Source: Cuniculiplasma sp052315315 (lineage in GTDB: Archaea; Thermoplasmatota; Thermoplasmata; Thermoplasmatales; Thermoplasmataceae). Taken from it: 43,245 bases of DNA. Each line of letters begins with the position of its first letter. The first letter of the stretch is position 1. The position numbers and the translations under genes were made by a program. This document shows, one piece after another, positions 34,038 through 43,180 of this stretch. Under the pieces are notes generated by a model, which was given only the letters and a program-made list of their open reading frames with translations, was not told the origin of the DNA and searched no databases. The stretch spans positions 1 through 43,245 of the forward strand of contig JBLSDE010000012.1 of NCBI GenBank assembly GCA_052315315.1. The letters run 5' to 3'.

Positions 34038-35309
34038 ATGAGAGATCTTGTTCTTGGTTTGCAGTTTGGTGACGAGGGGAAAGGAAAGATAACTGATTTT
34101 ATATCACAGGAAAATTCTGTGTTAATAAGGTATAATGGGGGAACAAATGCAGGTCACACTGTAGTCACAAAAAAGGGAAAATTCAAGTTTCACCTCCTTC
34201 CTGCAGGATCTCTGAAGGCATCCAGCATAGTTCTGGGAAACGGAATGGTGATAGAACCTGAGGCACTTGTTAAGGAGATTGGAGACGTGCTTGCAGAGAA
34301 TCCAAATCTCAAAATTTTTATAAGCTCCTCAGCCCACGTTGTAACGAAGCTCCATAAATATATGGATGGGGCGCAGGAAAAAATGAGGGGGGACATGAAG
34401 ATTGGAACAACATCTCACGGTATAGGTCCGACATACGAGGAGAAGTATTCAAGAAATGGAATCAGAGTGGAAGATCTTGGAAGAAGGGAAATTATACTGA
34501 AAAAGTTAAAATTTATCAGGGATTTGAGAAGCTCCGAACTGGTAAATTCACCCTTTACTGATGAAGAACTTGAGAGGATGGCAGATGACCTCCACGAAAA
34601 ATGGGACTATTTCAAAAGTTTTGTCACTAGAACTGAATACTACCTGTTTAATGCCGTAAATACAAATCAGCACATGGTGTTCGAGGGTGGCCATGGAACA
34701 ATGCTGGACATTGACTTTGGTACCTATCCCTATGTAACTTCATCAAACACAATTTCAGGTTCACTTCATACAGGTTCAGGCATCTCTCTGAGGAAAATTG
34801 ACAGGATCATAGGTGTTGTCAAGGCCTATACATCCAGAGTGGGTGAAGGGCCATTTCCAACAGAACTTTATGGGGACGAAGCTGACGGGCTTAGGGAGGC
34901 GGGTGGAGAATACGGAACTACCACTGGGAGACCTCGAAGGGTTGGTTGGCTGGATATACCACTTGTAAATTACGCCGCAACACTTAACGATGTTGATGAA
35001 ATAGCAATAACAAAACTTGATGTATTGGGAGAATTCAAAAATATTAAGATATGCACCTCCTATGGAAAAAATATTAAGGAACCAATAAACGCACTTCTGG
35101 GAAAGGAAAAGGCTGTTCCTGAGTATATTGAGATGGATAGCTGGGGAAAGTTGAACGAGAGTGAGATTGAGGAAATAGTTAGAAAAGGTTATGAATCTGT
35201 TCCGGAAGAGATGAAAAGGTACATCACTACCGTTGAAAAACTTACGGGAAAGCCTGTAAGGATAGTGTCCATAGGGCAAATAAGGGAAAGCACTATTGTA
35301 AGAAAATAA
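34038..35309 (+). CDS. purA: adenylosuccinate synthetase
   Basis: PurA joins IMP and aspartate with GTP hydrolysis, the first step from IMP to AMP. The 423-aa sequence starts MRDLVLGLQFGDEGKGK, with the GDEGKGK P-loop. NGGTNAGHTV, GTTSHGIGPTYEEKYSRNGIR, FEGGHGTMLDIDFGTYPYVTSSN, GVVKAYTSRVGEGPFPTEL and TTGRPRRVGWLD follow in the usual order. Length is normal. It is a single gene, 53 nt upstream of iorA on the same strand and possibly read with it. Confidence 0.96.
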   Translation: MRDLVLGLQFGDEGKGKITDFISQENSVLIRYNGGTNAGHTVVTKKGKFKFHLLPAGSLKASSIVLGNGMVIEPEALVKEIGDVLAENPNLKIFISSSAHVVTKLHKYMDGAQEKMRGDMKIGTTSHGIGPTYEEKYSRNGIRVEDLGRREIILKKLKFIRDLRSSELVNSPFTDEELERMADDLHEKWDYFKSFVTRTEYYLFNAVNTNQHMVFEGGHGTMLDIDFGTYPYVTSSNTISGSLHTGSGISLRKIDRIIGVVKAYTSRVGEGPFPTELYGDEADGLREAGGEYGTTTGRPRRVGWLDIPLVNYAATLNDVDEIAITKLDVLGEFKNIKICTSYGKNIKEPINALLGKEKAVPEYIEMDSWGKLNESEIEEIVRKGYESVPEEMKRYITTVEKLTGKPVRIVSIGQIRESTIVRK

Positions 35310-35362
35310 GTACCAAATATATTAGGTATTGATTAAAAGTATAACTAAGACATGAATTAATC

Positions 35363-37201
35363 ATGTCATTTTTAAAAAATTTTCTTTCAGATTCAGATCA
35401 GTTGATGCTTCTGCTAGGGAACGAGGCTATAGCACGAGGAGCCATTGAGGCAGGTGTGGGTTTTGCAGCAACATATCCTGGAACTCCTTCAAGCGAAGTC
35501 GGAGAAATTCTTATGAAGGCGGCTCCAAGTACAGGAATGTACTTTCAATATTCAATTAACGAAAAGGTGGCCTATGAAATGGCCTATGGGGCATCCCTGT
35601 CTGGAAAGAGAAGTTTTGTATTCATGAAGCACGTGGGACTGAATGTAGCATCTGATCCATTTGTCACATCCCTCTATACAGGTATAGGAGCAGGAATGGT
35701 TGTTATGACTGCGGATGACCCATCAATGTTTTCCTCACAGAATGAACAGGACAACAGAAGATATGGTGATCTTGCCCATGCCCCAATAATTGAGCCATCT
35801 GACCCACAGGAGGCAAAGGACTTTATCAAAATAGCCTTCCAACTGAGTGAAAAATATTCAATTCCTGTTATGTTGAGGACAACAACAAGGGTAAGCCACA
35901 TGAGGGCCCCTGTCCATCTTGGCAGGATTGGAAAGATAGTAAAAAATGAACTTAATATTAAGGCAGAAAGATCAAGATACACCTCCGTTCCTTCAAATGC
36001 TAGAAAACTTAAGCCCCAGCTTACCCACAAAATGGACCTTATCTCCCATGATAATAACTTTGATTCCTTAAACAGGAGTGAAAGAAGCGAAGGGAGTACC
36101 TTTGGCATAATCACTTCTGGTGCGTCCTACAATTATGTTAAGGATGCACTTTCCCACGCAGGAATAGAGGCAAACATATTAAAACTTGGAATGACAAACC
36201 CGATTCCTATAGAGATAACTGAAAAATTTATGAGAGAAAATGCAAGAATTCTTGTGGTGGAAGAACTGGATCCATATCTGGAGACAAAAATACGTGCCTT
36301 CAACGATAACCTTGGTGGCATATCCAAGATCACAGGAAAGCTTGATCAGATTCTCCCCTGGTCACTTGAATTCTCAGAAGGAATTGTGATGAAGAGTATA
36401 TTCAAAATGGCAGGAATCCAGTCAACTGTTAATGATGCAGAAAGCAAGGGTACTCCACCGGAATTCTGCCCGGGATGCCCACACAGATCATCATTCTTCT
36501 CCATAAAGAGGGCCCTGAGAATGGCAGGGAAGAGTGATATCATTCTTTCATCAGATATTGGATGCTATTCCCTGTCCTATTACGATCCCTATGAGATGGC
36601 TGATATAATTTTGGATATGGGTGCATCAATATCTGTGGGTGCAGGGATAAGTATTGCTTCGGGCAAAAAAACTGTTGCCTTCATTGGCGATTCAACGTTC
36701 TTCCATTCCGGTATACCTGCAATCATAAATGCACGTAGATCCAATGCAGACATGCTCATCTTCATTCTGGACAACTCCACAACAGCAATGACTGGCCAGG
36801 AACCCACTCCGGAATTTCCTTTCTCAATTGGGGAGGAAAAATTCAATGGGACAACTATAGAATCTATCCTATCCGGAATAGGCATTGAGTATTCCACTGT
36901 GGATGCCTTCGACGAAGGAATGATAATAAAGGAAACCATAAATTCAGTGAGGCAACCTGGACTGAAGGTAATAATTGTAAGAGGCCCCTGTGCACTTCTT
37001 CCTCATAGGAAAAAATCCTATTATGAGGTATCGCCAGAAGAATGCTCAGGATGCATGAACTGCGTTGACAATTTTCATTGCCCCGCCATAACAAAGGATG
37101 GCAATGTGGCTAAAATTGATCCATATGAGTGCGACGGATGTGGAGCCTGCTCTGAGGTATATGTCTGCCCTGTAAAGGCAATACACGAGGTGAAACTATG
37201 A
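35363..37201 (+). CDS. iorA: indolepyruvate:ferredoxin oxidoreductase, alpha subunit
   Basis: This enzyme oxidises aryl pyruvates from aromatic amino-acid breakdown to acyl-CoA, reducing ferredoxin. The 612-aa sequence starts with the pyrimidine-binding domain (GNEAIARGAIEAGVGFAATY). The C-half has CPGCPHRSSFF and the ThDP motif GDSTFFHSGIPAIINARRSN...DNSTTAMTG. The C-terminal ferredoxin domain holds two [4Fe-4S] motifs: CSGCMNC...CP and CDGCGAC...CP. The motif around the first cluster has a longer spacing to the last Cys (VDNFHCP), as in archaeal IorA. The stop overlaps iorB by 4 bp. Confidence 0.95.
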   Translation: MSFLKNFLSDSDQLMLLLGNEAIARGAIEAGVGFAATYPGTPSSEVGEILMKAAPSTGMYFQYSINEKVAYEMAYGASLSGKRSFVFMKHVGLNVASDPFVTSLYTGIGAGMVVMTADDPSMFSSQNEQDNRRYGDLAHAPIIEPSDPQEAKDFIKIAFQLSEKYSIPVMLRTTTRVSHMRAPVHLGRIGKIVKNELNIKAERSRYTSVPSNARKLKPQLTHKMDLISHDNNFDSLNRSERSEGSTFGIITSGASYNYVKDALSHAGIEANILKLGMTNPIPIEITEKFMRENARILVVEELDPYLETKIRAFNDNLGGISKITGKLDQILPWSLEFSEGIVMKSIFKMAGIQSTVNDAESKGTPPEFCPGCPHRSSFFSIKRALRMAGKSDIILSSDIGCYSLSYYDPYEMADIILDMGASISVGAGISIASGKKTVAFIGDSTFFHSGIPAIINARRSNADMLIFILDNSTTAMTGQEPTPEFPFSIGEEKFNGTTIESILSGIGIEYSTVDAFDEGMIIKETINSVRQPGLKVIIVRGPCALLPHRKKSYYEVSPEECSGCMNCVDNFHCPAITKDGNVAKIDPYECDGCGACSEVYVCPVKAIHEVKL

Positions 37202-37758
37202 CATCCTACAGAATTTTGGGTAGAGGAGGACAGGGAGTCATCACTCTGGGAAAGGTTCTGACACAGGCCATAGTATATTCCGGAGAAAATGGAATCATGT
37301 CGGAAATACACGGACTTTCACAGAGGGGTGGAGGAGTTGTTACAGATGTTAAGTCGGGAAATTCTTACTCTCCCTTGATAATGTCGGGCACAGCTGATTA
37401 CATTCTTTCAATGGATCTCGATGAAGCTTTCTCAAATAAAGGCTCATTGAAAAGTGATGGTATCTGTATTTCAGTTTCCTATGATGAATATGATCACGAG
37501 GAGGAGAAAATTGATGGACTGGAATGCATTAAAATCAATCCCTCTAGAATTGCTCCGGATATGGACAGACGTTCTCATAATATGTTTTTACTTGGAGTCT
37601 TCAGTGCCATTGACCCATTTCCAAAACCAGAAAATATTATGAGGGCAATTTCAGAGGTATTCTCAGAGAAGATTGCACCGGGCAATATGGATTCATTCAA
37701 TAAGGGAAGAGATTACTATAGAAGTATTCTTGCTGGCACCAGTGCAGAGTCAAATTGA
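37198..37758 (+). CDS. iorB: indolepyruvate:ferredoxin oxidoreductase, beta subunit
   Basis: This 186-aa gamma-domain-type subunit of 2-oxoacid:ferredoxin oxidoreductases starts TSYRILGRGGQGVITLGKVL, the glycine-rich signature. SEIHGLSQRGGGVVTDVKSG follows. Length is normal for IorB. The gene overlaps iorA by 4 bp (ATGA), so the two form the heteromeric enzyme. The stop overlaps the convergent EamA transporter gene by 9 bp. Confidence 0.93.
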   Translation: MTSYRILGRGGQGVITLGKVLTQAIVYSGENGIMSEIHGLSQRGGGVVTDVKSGNSYSPLIMSGTADYILSMDLDEAFSNKGSLKSDGICISVSYDEYDHEEEKIDGLECIKINPSRIAPDMDRRSHNMFLLGVFSAIDPFPKPENIMRAISEVFSEKIAPGNMDSFNKGRDYYRSILAGTSAESN

Positions 37759-38604
37759 TTTCACCTCATTTCCATTGTCAACTATATTGATTCCTTCCTT
37801 CAGTCTCGAAATATAAATACCGGCGAACATCAGTATGATTCCGATTATGAAAAGTATGTTTGGTATGGCCATACTTACAAAGGCCTGAAGAACAGTTGTG
37901 AATATGGGCACTGAAAAGGCCATTACTGTTACCTTATTGACCGTAGAGAGTTTTATCATGTAGTTCCATGCAATAAAGGAAAAGGCTCCACCGAAGGTTG
38001 CCATCCAGACAAGGTCCACAAGGAAAGTGTTTGTGTATGTAAAGGAGAAATCCAGTGGAGAAAGTGATAACATAATGGCAGCTCCTACAAGGAACTGAAC
38101 GCTGTTAATTGATACAGGGTCCATGTCCTTCATCTTTCTGTAATACACTGTGAAGGAAGCCCAAAAGAAAGCATTTACGATGGTGAGGATCATTCCTAAT
38201 TCTGTAAATCCACCAAGCAGTGGGATTCCGTAAACACATATACCTGCAAAACCAACTATTATACCAAGTGTCTCGAAAAGGGACGGTTTTTCCCTTACCA
38301 CAAGGAAGGCTATGGGAAGGGAAAAAAGCGGCATCGAATAACTCAGAACGGAAGACTGTGCTGGAGAAACGTACACTAAGCCGTAAACCCAGAATATAGT
38401 GCTGGTTGTGGTCAGTGAAGATAGAACAAGTATATCTTTGTTCAATTGAATTTTCCTGGAAAAGGGTATGAGTATGGCGCCAGAAATGGCATACCTTATG
38501 GCCATAAAAAACATGGGTGAGGAAAAGGCAAGACCGCTTTTGGCAAAGAAATATGATGGTGAGGTCATCAGGACATAGGCAATTAAAAACTTAAGTTCTT
38601 TCAT
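37750..38604 (-). CDS. EamA/DMT-family transporter
   Basis: This 284-aa protein has about ten membrane helices in two similar EamA halves. The second half begins near GMILTIVNAFFWASFTVYYRKM. Segments such as SPAQSSVLSYSMPLFSLPIAFLVVREKP and TVNKVTVMAFSVPIFTTVLQAFVSM match the conserved helix 3-4 region of DMT exporters. Substrates of this family include amino acids and other metabolites; none can be named here. The start is ATG 38604, preceded by AT-rich promoter-like sequence. Confidence 0.85.
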   Translation of the reverse strand: MKELKFLIAYVLMTSPSYFFAKSGLAFSSPMFFMAIRYAISGAILIPFSRKIQLNKDILVLSSLTTTSTIFWVYGLVYVSPAQSSVLSYSMPLFSLPIAFLVVREKPSLFETLGIIVGFAGICVYGIPLLGGFTELGMILTIVNAFFWASFTVYYRKMKDMDPVSINSVQFLVGAAIMLSLSPLDFSFTYTNTFLVDLVWMATFGGAFSFIAWNYMIKLSTVNKVTVMAFSVPIFTTVLQAFVSMAIPNILFIIGIILMFAGIYISRLKEGINIVDNGNEVKSI

Positions 38605-38740
38605 CGAGTTTGCGAGTTATGGATATGGGATTATTTACCTTTTTCATGGTAATTTGCATTACCCCATTGTTCCAACTTACGAAATAAACATGAGTTGTTT
38701 GAGTAAAATTTGAAATGATTTATTTCAAATCTGAAACCAT

Positions 38741-39109
38741 CTATCTCTCTATGCTTTTGATCAGATCCAGCAGCTTTTCCTTTTCCGGCATGGATTCAAT
38801 GGCCCTTAAGAGATTTACACTATCAACAAGCTTATCCTCCTCAGGTAATTCAAACTGGGCTTCCAGTCTGACAGCCATTATTTCCTTTAGGTTCACATTT
38901 TTCATTGATAGCAGGACTTCCATGCTTAATTTACACATATGTGAATACTCCTCATCATTGGTTTCCCTTGCAATCCTCTGGATCATCTCAAGAAATTTTT
39001 CTATCTGTTCCTCTTTCTTAAGTTTCAGGATTTCATCGTAAAATTTCTTAAACGCACTCTTTATGGTCTCATCATCCCCGTGCACAAGATCATCATAGTT
39101 TATGTTCAT
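38741..39109 (-). CDS. 122-aa helical acidic protein, unknown
   Basis: This soluble, charged and almost wholly helical protein starts MNINYDDLVHGDDETIKSAF and ends PEKEKLLDLIKSIER. It is rich in Glu, Lys and Met with no membrane segment. Heptad-like hydrophobic spacing (ILKLKKEEQIEKFLEMIQRI) suggests coiled coil or helical bundle. It is 49 nt downstream of the MFS gene on the same strand and could be cotranscribed. I do not recognise it. Confidence 0.6.
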   Translation of the reverse strand: MNINYDDLVHGDDETIKSAFKKFYDEILKLKKEEQIEKFLEMIQRIARETNDEEYSHMCKLSMEVLLSMKNVNLKEIMAVRLEAQFELPEEDKLVDSVNLLRAIESMPEKEKLLDLIKSIER

Positions 39110-39158
39110 AATGCAACATATGCTTGATGCATAATAAATAATTCCATTTTACTCACCA

Positions 39159-40373
39159 TCATTGAGAGGATTTATCCTCCTCTATCTTTTTGACTATACT
39201 TGAAACTCTTTCAGGAAGACCGCTTAAAATTCTGTATGTCGGAAGTGAGATAAATATTGCACAGATTGCTGCAGCGGCCATTATATATGGAAAATAAAAA
39301 TAATTTGAAAGTAAAGTGAAGAGAGTTGCCATAATTGGAGAACCGCCAATGGAAAATATCATTGTCAGTGAGTTCACTCTCCCCATAACAGAATCTGGAA
39401 TCAGATGAAAAAATATTGTCTGAAGTCCTATGTTTACAAATATTACAAAAATTCCAAGCAATATAGTCATCAGGATATCAATATAGAGGGATCTGGATGT
39501 GGCTATAATCAATAGATAAAGACCTACTGGAATTATGAGCAAAGATATGATTCGTATGTTTGATAAGTGAGAAGAAATCTTTCCTGAAACCAGTGAGCCA
39601 AGAATTGCCCCAAATGGAAATCCGGCTATGAAAATGGAATAGTCTAAAGGCGGGTCATGTAGTATTATATGAATTAATCCAGAGCCAAAAACGTCAAGGG
39701 AAATAAACAGACCGTTGATTATTAGGGTTAGGAGAAGGAAATGCATCATAACGGCTATAATTCTGTAGGCACCCTTAAATCCGTATCTGTCTGTTGAATT
39801 TTTCCTATTCAAAGTTATACCAAAGCCGAATAGGGAAGACAAAAGTGGAAGGGAGATCAGGGCTATCATCATGAACATTTGAGGAAAATAGAGAAGCACA
39901 CCGCCTGCAATGATTCCTGCAAGTTCGGAGATTGCGTTTGTTCCCTGACTCATGGAGACAGCAGACTGTATTCTGTTTTCCGGAACAATTTCCTTCATTA
40001 TAGTATTGAAGGAGTCGGAATTAACAATTGAAAGTACAGAGGAAATGAGCGCAACCAGATATACAACAGCAAGAATCTGATGGAATATGAGAAACATGTA
40101 TGTTATTGCCGACAGAACAGAGGATATTCTAAAGACCATTCCACGATTGTATCTATCCAAAATGTACCCCTCAGGAATTACAATGATGAGATAACCAAGA
40201 GCAGAAAGTGCAGGTATCAATCCGGCAAGAAATACGGAATTGTACTGAACAATTGTCTCCCATACGAAGAATATGTTAAAAATATAGAATGCCACCCTCA
40301 TGAGATTTCTTCCAATCAGGTAGTTACGGAACTTTGTCCATTGAGGATAGTCGTGTAAATTTTTATTAATCAT
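39159..40373 (-). CDS. MFS transporter, 12-TM
   Basis: This 404-aa protein has about 12 hydrophobic helices. Features include the motif A position IPEGYILDRYNRGMVFR between helices 2 and 3, a helix-4/5 stretch SMSQGTNAISELAGIIAGGVLL and a second-half repeat PFGAILGSLVSGKISSH. This resembles MFS_3/Bcr-type efflux proteins of prokaryotes. It is divergent from an HTH regulator across a 50-bp spacer with an inverted repeat, so control by that regulator is likely. Substrate unknown. Confidence 0.83.
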   Translation of the reverse strand: MINKNLHDYPQWTKFRNYLIGRNLMRVAFYIFNIFFVWETIVQYNSVFLAGLIPALSALGYLIIVIPEGYILDRYNRGMVFRISSVLSAITYMFLIFHQILAVVYLVALISSVLSIVNSDSFNTIMKEIVPENRIQSAVSMSQGTNAISELAGIIAGGVLLYFPQMFMMIALISLPLLSSLFGFGITLNRKNSTDRYGFKGAYRIIAVMMHFLLLTLIINGLFISLDVFGSGLIHIILHDPPLDYSIFIAGFPFGAILGSLVSGKISSHLSNIRIISLLIIPVGLYLLIIATSRSLYIDILMTILLGIFVIFVNIGLQTIFFHLIPDSVMGRVNSLTMIFSIGGSPIMATLFTLLSNYFYFPYIMAAAAICAIFISLPTYRILSGLPERVSSIVKKIEEDKSSQ

Positions 40374-40423
40374 ATAATTCTACCTTATACGTAAATTTAT
40401 ATCTTATATATAAATATTCACCA
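40374..40423. promoter_or_regulatory. bidirectional promoter with inverted repeat ATTTATAT-N5-ATATAAAT
   Basis: Arms 40395-40402 and 40408-40415 are perfect reverse complements separated by CTTAT. For the plus gene (GTG 40424) the left arm is at the TATA distance. For the minus gene (ATG 40373) AGATATAAATTTACG is at the TATA distance. The two promoters therefore overlap and one bound dimer could shut off both. Confidence 0.5.
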
Positions 40424-41053
40424 GTGAAACATGATCATCTGGATGATTTATTTGAAATACTTTCAAGTCAAACAAAAAGTCAGATAATTGCATTGCTTGC
40501 AATTCAGGGAAAGATGACAGTAACACAGATATCAAAACACATTAAGACGAGCAGATCAAATCTTTACCAGTCAATCTCAGACTTACAGGAAAAGGGATTT
40601 GTAAATCCTCCAGAGGTCATAGTTCAAAAAAATTATGTTGAAAAGTATTATTCACTGAATGAATCGGCATTTAATGAAACTTCACAGAGCGAGATGGATG
40701 ACCAATTCAAAAGAATGAATCCGGAAAAGGCCAGAGATATTATTGCAACATTTCTTCTAACTCAATCCCTTACACTTCGTGTTATTGCACAGGAGGTGAG
40801 AAACTCCTCTAATGAAGAAATAAAGAAGATAGTTGAGGAAGGGATGGAGGGTCATATGGTGGCTTCATTCAGCACACTTTCCGATGAACATTTTAAGAAA
40901 GGGATCACAAATCTGAAACCTTTTCTTGATTACGTGGGGAATCCAGAGAATTTCAATATTAACAAAAAAGAAAATGAGGATTCAAGAAATATGATACTAA
41001 TACTGGCCCTACCTTCCTATCTGTTCGGTTCCCTGAAAAAAGATTTGGATTAG
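40424..41053 (+). CDS. ArsR/TrmB-like HTH transcriptional regulator
   Basis: This 209-aa protein has an N-terminal winged helix (about 8-70): ILSSQTKSQIIALLAIQG, VTQISKHIKTSRSNLYQSISDLQEKGFV, then a wing (EVIVQKNYVEKYYSLNE). The remaining 130 residues are helical and probably mediate dimerisation or ligand sensing. The start is GTG 40424, with a TATA-like element about 25 nt upstream and no Shine-Dalgarno. It is divergent from the 12-TM MFS gene and convergent with the 14-TM MFS gene, so it could control either. The ligand is unknown. It ends in TAG. Confidence 0.75.
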   Translation: MKHDHLDDLFEILSSQTKSQIIALLAIQGKMTVTQISKHIKTSRSNLYQSISDLQEKGFVNPPEVIVQKNYVEKYYSLNESAFNETSQSEMDDQFKRMNPEKARDIIATFLLTQSLTLRVIAQEVRNSSNEEIKKIVEEGMEGHMVASFSTLSDEHFKKGITNLKPFLDYVGNPENFNINKKENEDSRNMILILALPSYLFGSLKKDLD

Positions 41054-41059
41054 ATGTGT

Positions 41060-42508
41060 TTATTTTGTGGGGCTTGCAGATGCTGTGGACCGCTTCTTTT
41101 CGTGATCAGTCTTACCACGAATTGAGGAGAATACACCTGCAATGAAAAGTATAAAGAAGCTGGCAAGAAGGGCAGAATGAATACCAACAACGAATTTTGA
41201 AGATATGCCACCCTGAAGATGGGTTGTCCCAAGGAATACTTCAAAGGCAACGTATCTGCTCACAGAGAGGGATGCAATTGATATGGCTATTATGTAGCTC
41301 ATCAGCGTCCCTATATTTGACAGCATCCTGAGGAGTCCGGAAATGGAGCCATAAAGTTCCTTTGTGGCACTTGACATAACTGCACTGTTATTGGAAGGCC
41401 AGAACATGGATGCCCCAAAACCGCTCACAAGGGAGCCGATGATAACCACGTATATGGGAGTGTTAACCCCAAGTAAAAGGTATGTAAGTATACCCATATC
41501 CATAATTGCTATGCCGATGGTGGCTATAAGACCAGTGCCCTTTCTATCGGCCAGTCTTCCCATCCTCGGAGCAATCAGGCTCGAAACTATGTATCCGGGA
41601 ACCAGTAACAGTGAGGAATCAAGTGGAGAATAGCCGCGAACACCCTGAAGGTACATGATGAGAATAAAGAGAACAGAAAGGTATCCTATAGCCTGTAGAA
41701 GAGAAGCCATGAGTGAAAAGGAAAGTACTCTGATCTTGAACGCCTTTATTGAAATGAGTGGATCCTTGACTCTGCTTTCCACGAAAACAAAGGGAATTAT
41801 GAGAATCAGACCTATTATGATCATCAACACGTAAAGTGTTGAAATCCCATTGCCTGCAATCTCCACTCCTCCATAGGCTATTAAAAGGAGCATGGCAACC
41901 ATAAGTGTGTTTCCTATATAGTCGATTGAAACAGTTCTCTTCTTGCTGTCCTTTATGTACTTCAGGGAGTAATAGAAACCAAATAAACCAACGGGCACAT
42001 TTATGTAGAAAATGTATCTCCATCCAATATAGGAAGTTATGACTCCACCAAGAAGAATACCGAGAACACCCCCTATGTTCCATCCCATGGTCGTAAATCC
42101 AAAGGCACGACCCCTCTCATGAGCCTCAAAATTATCTGCAATAATTGCGCTGCTGTTTGACTGCAACATTACTGCACCAAAGCCCTGAAAGCCTCTGGCA
42201 CCTATGAGGAAAGAAACATTGGGCGCAGCACCTGAAAGGGCTGATCCTATGATGAAAATAAGGAAGCCCATATTGAATATTCTCCCCCTTCCAATAATGT
42301 CCCCCAGCCTTCCGAAAAGGGTTGTGAATGAAGCCAGTATCAAAAGATAAATCAGAATTACCCAAATTGTATCGAGAAAAGGAGCCTTCAAGCTGGATGA
42401 TATGGTTGGAAGTGCTATGATAACTATTGTGGTGTCTATGGCAGACATCAGCATTCCAATCAGGACGGCCGTCAGAATCAGATTCTTCTTTTCAACCATT
42501 TCTATCAT
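41060..42508 (-). CDS. MFS multidrug exporter, DHA2 (14-TM) family
   Basis: This 482-aa protein has about 14 helices. Helix 1 has the DHA2 signature SAIDTTIVIIALPTIS with the acidic residue, and motif A is GRLGDIIGRGRIF. LGGVITSYIGWRYIFYINVPVG matches the family's helix 5-6 region. The sequence differs from the exporter of the PadR operon, so the two are not a recent duplication. A basic tail (RGKTDHEKKRS) closes the protein. It lies downstream of, but 161 bases from, an HTH regulator on the same strand. Substrates unknown. Confidence 0.87.
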   Translation of the reverse strand: MIEMVEKKNLILTAVLIGMLMSAIDTTIVIIALPTISSSLKAPFLDTIWVILIYLLILASFTTLFGRLGDIIGRGRIFNMGFLIFIIGSALSGAAPNVSFLIGARGFQGFGAVMLQSNSSAIIADNFEAHERGRAFGFTTMGWNIGGVLGILLGGVITSYIGWRYIFYINVPVGLFGFYYSLKYIKDSKKRTVSIDYIGNTLMVAMLLLIAYGGVEIAGNGISTLYVLMIIIGLILIIPFVFVESRVKDPLISIKAFKIRVLSFSLMASLLQAIGYLSVLFILIMYLQGVRGYSPLDSSLLLVPGYIVSSLIAPRMGRLADRKGTGLIATIGIAIMDMGILTYLLLGVNTPIYVVIIGSLVSGFGASMFWPSNNSAVMSSATKELYGSISGLLRMLSNIGTLMSYIIAISIASLSVSRYVAFEVFLGTTHLQGGISSKFVVGIHSALLASFFILFIAGVFSSIRGKTDHEKKRSTASASPTK

Positions 42509-42669
42509 CTTTTATATTTAATCTTACTTAATAATACAGAAAAATCGGCATTAGACCAATATCTGTTTTTCAAGTATAATTCAGGATTTTAAGACGATAT
42601 TTAACACTATCTTATAATTAAGTGATAAATAGTAAGGTTCCTAAGTAAAATTTTTGATACCTTAATTTA

Positions 42670-43080
42670 TCAGTCGCCTTGTTTTTTCATGAATTCAAGG
42701 GAATCCTTTAAAATCTTAATCTCGTCTGAGTAAGTTTTACCATCTATGGCACCATCTGCAAGTTTCAGATCAATTGTTCTTATCTTCTCATTTATGTAGG
42801 ACTCTGAAAGAATTATGTGGTTTTTCCAGATTGAATCGAGTTCCCTGTAAAATTTGGCCCCAGCTTCTGTTAAAAAATATTCAATTCTTGGTCTCCTGGA
42901 ACCCATAAACCATTTCCTGTCAACAATTCCATACTTCACCATCTCCTTCAGATGCTTATCAATACCCTGCCTGGTTATGTGTAGAGTTGCGGCAATTTGA
43001 TCAGGAGTCTTGGGCGTTCTTAGTATATGTGTGATCTCAACCTTTGCAGGGGAGGTCAGGATGTTAATATCAGAAATCAT
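42670..43080 (-). CDS. ArsR/MarR-like winged-helix regulator
   Basis: This 136-aa regulator has an N-terminal winged helix: ILTSPAKVEITHILRTPK, then TPDQIAATLHITRQGIDKHLKEMVKYGIVDRK and a basic wing (MGSRRPRIEYFLTEAG). The C-terminal half is a helical coiled coil (SYINEKIRTIDLKLADG...YSDEIKILKDSLEFMKKQ) suited to dimerisation. It precedes the 14-TM exporter on the same strand, suggesting local control of that pump. The start is ATG 43080. Confidence 0.75.
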   Translation of the reverse strand: MISDINILTSPAKVEITHILRTPKTPDQIAATLHITRQGIDKHLKEMVKYGIVDRKWFMGSRRPRIEYFLTEAGAKFYRELDSIWKNHIILSESYINEKIRTIDLKLADGAIDGKTYSDEIKILKDSLEFMKKQGD

Positions 43081-43180
43081 ATCAATAGATCATTGAAAAC
43101 ATATGAGGATTTCTAAAAACCCATTCCCTGAACAGATAAGGGAACAATAACATTTATTCATGGGATAGCCATGCTACTGT

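Noticed and set aside
34776..35279. 167-codon minus-strand frame
   Set aside because: Completely antisense to purA, with no motifs; purA is unambiguous.
36589..36939. 116-codon minus-strand frame
   Set aside because: Antisense to the ThDP domain of iorA.
41619..42083. 154-codon minus-strand frame rich in Ser, His and Trp
   Set aside because: Out-of-frame reading of the 14-TM MFS gene.
39159..42508. Two MFS genes as a tandem duplication
   Set aside because: One has about 12 and the other about 14 helices, they share no extended identity, and a regulator gene lies between them.
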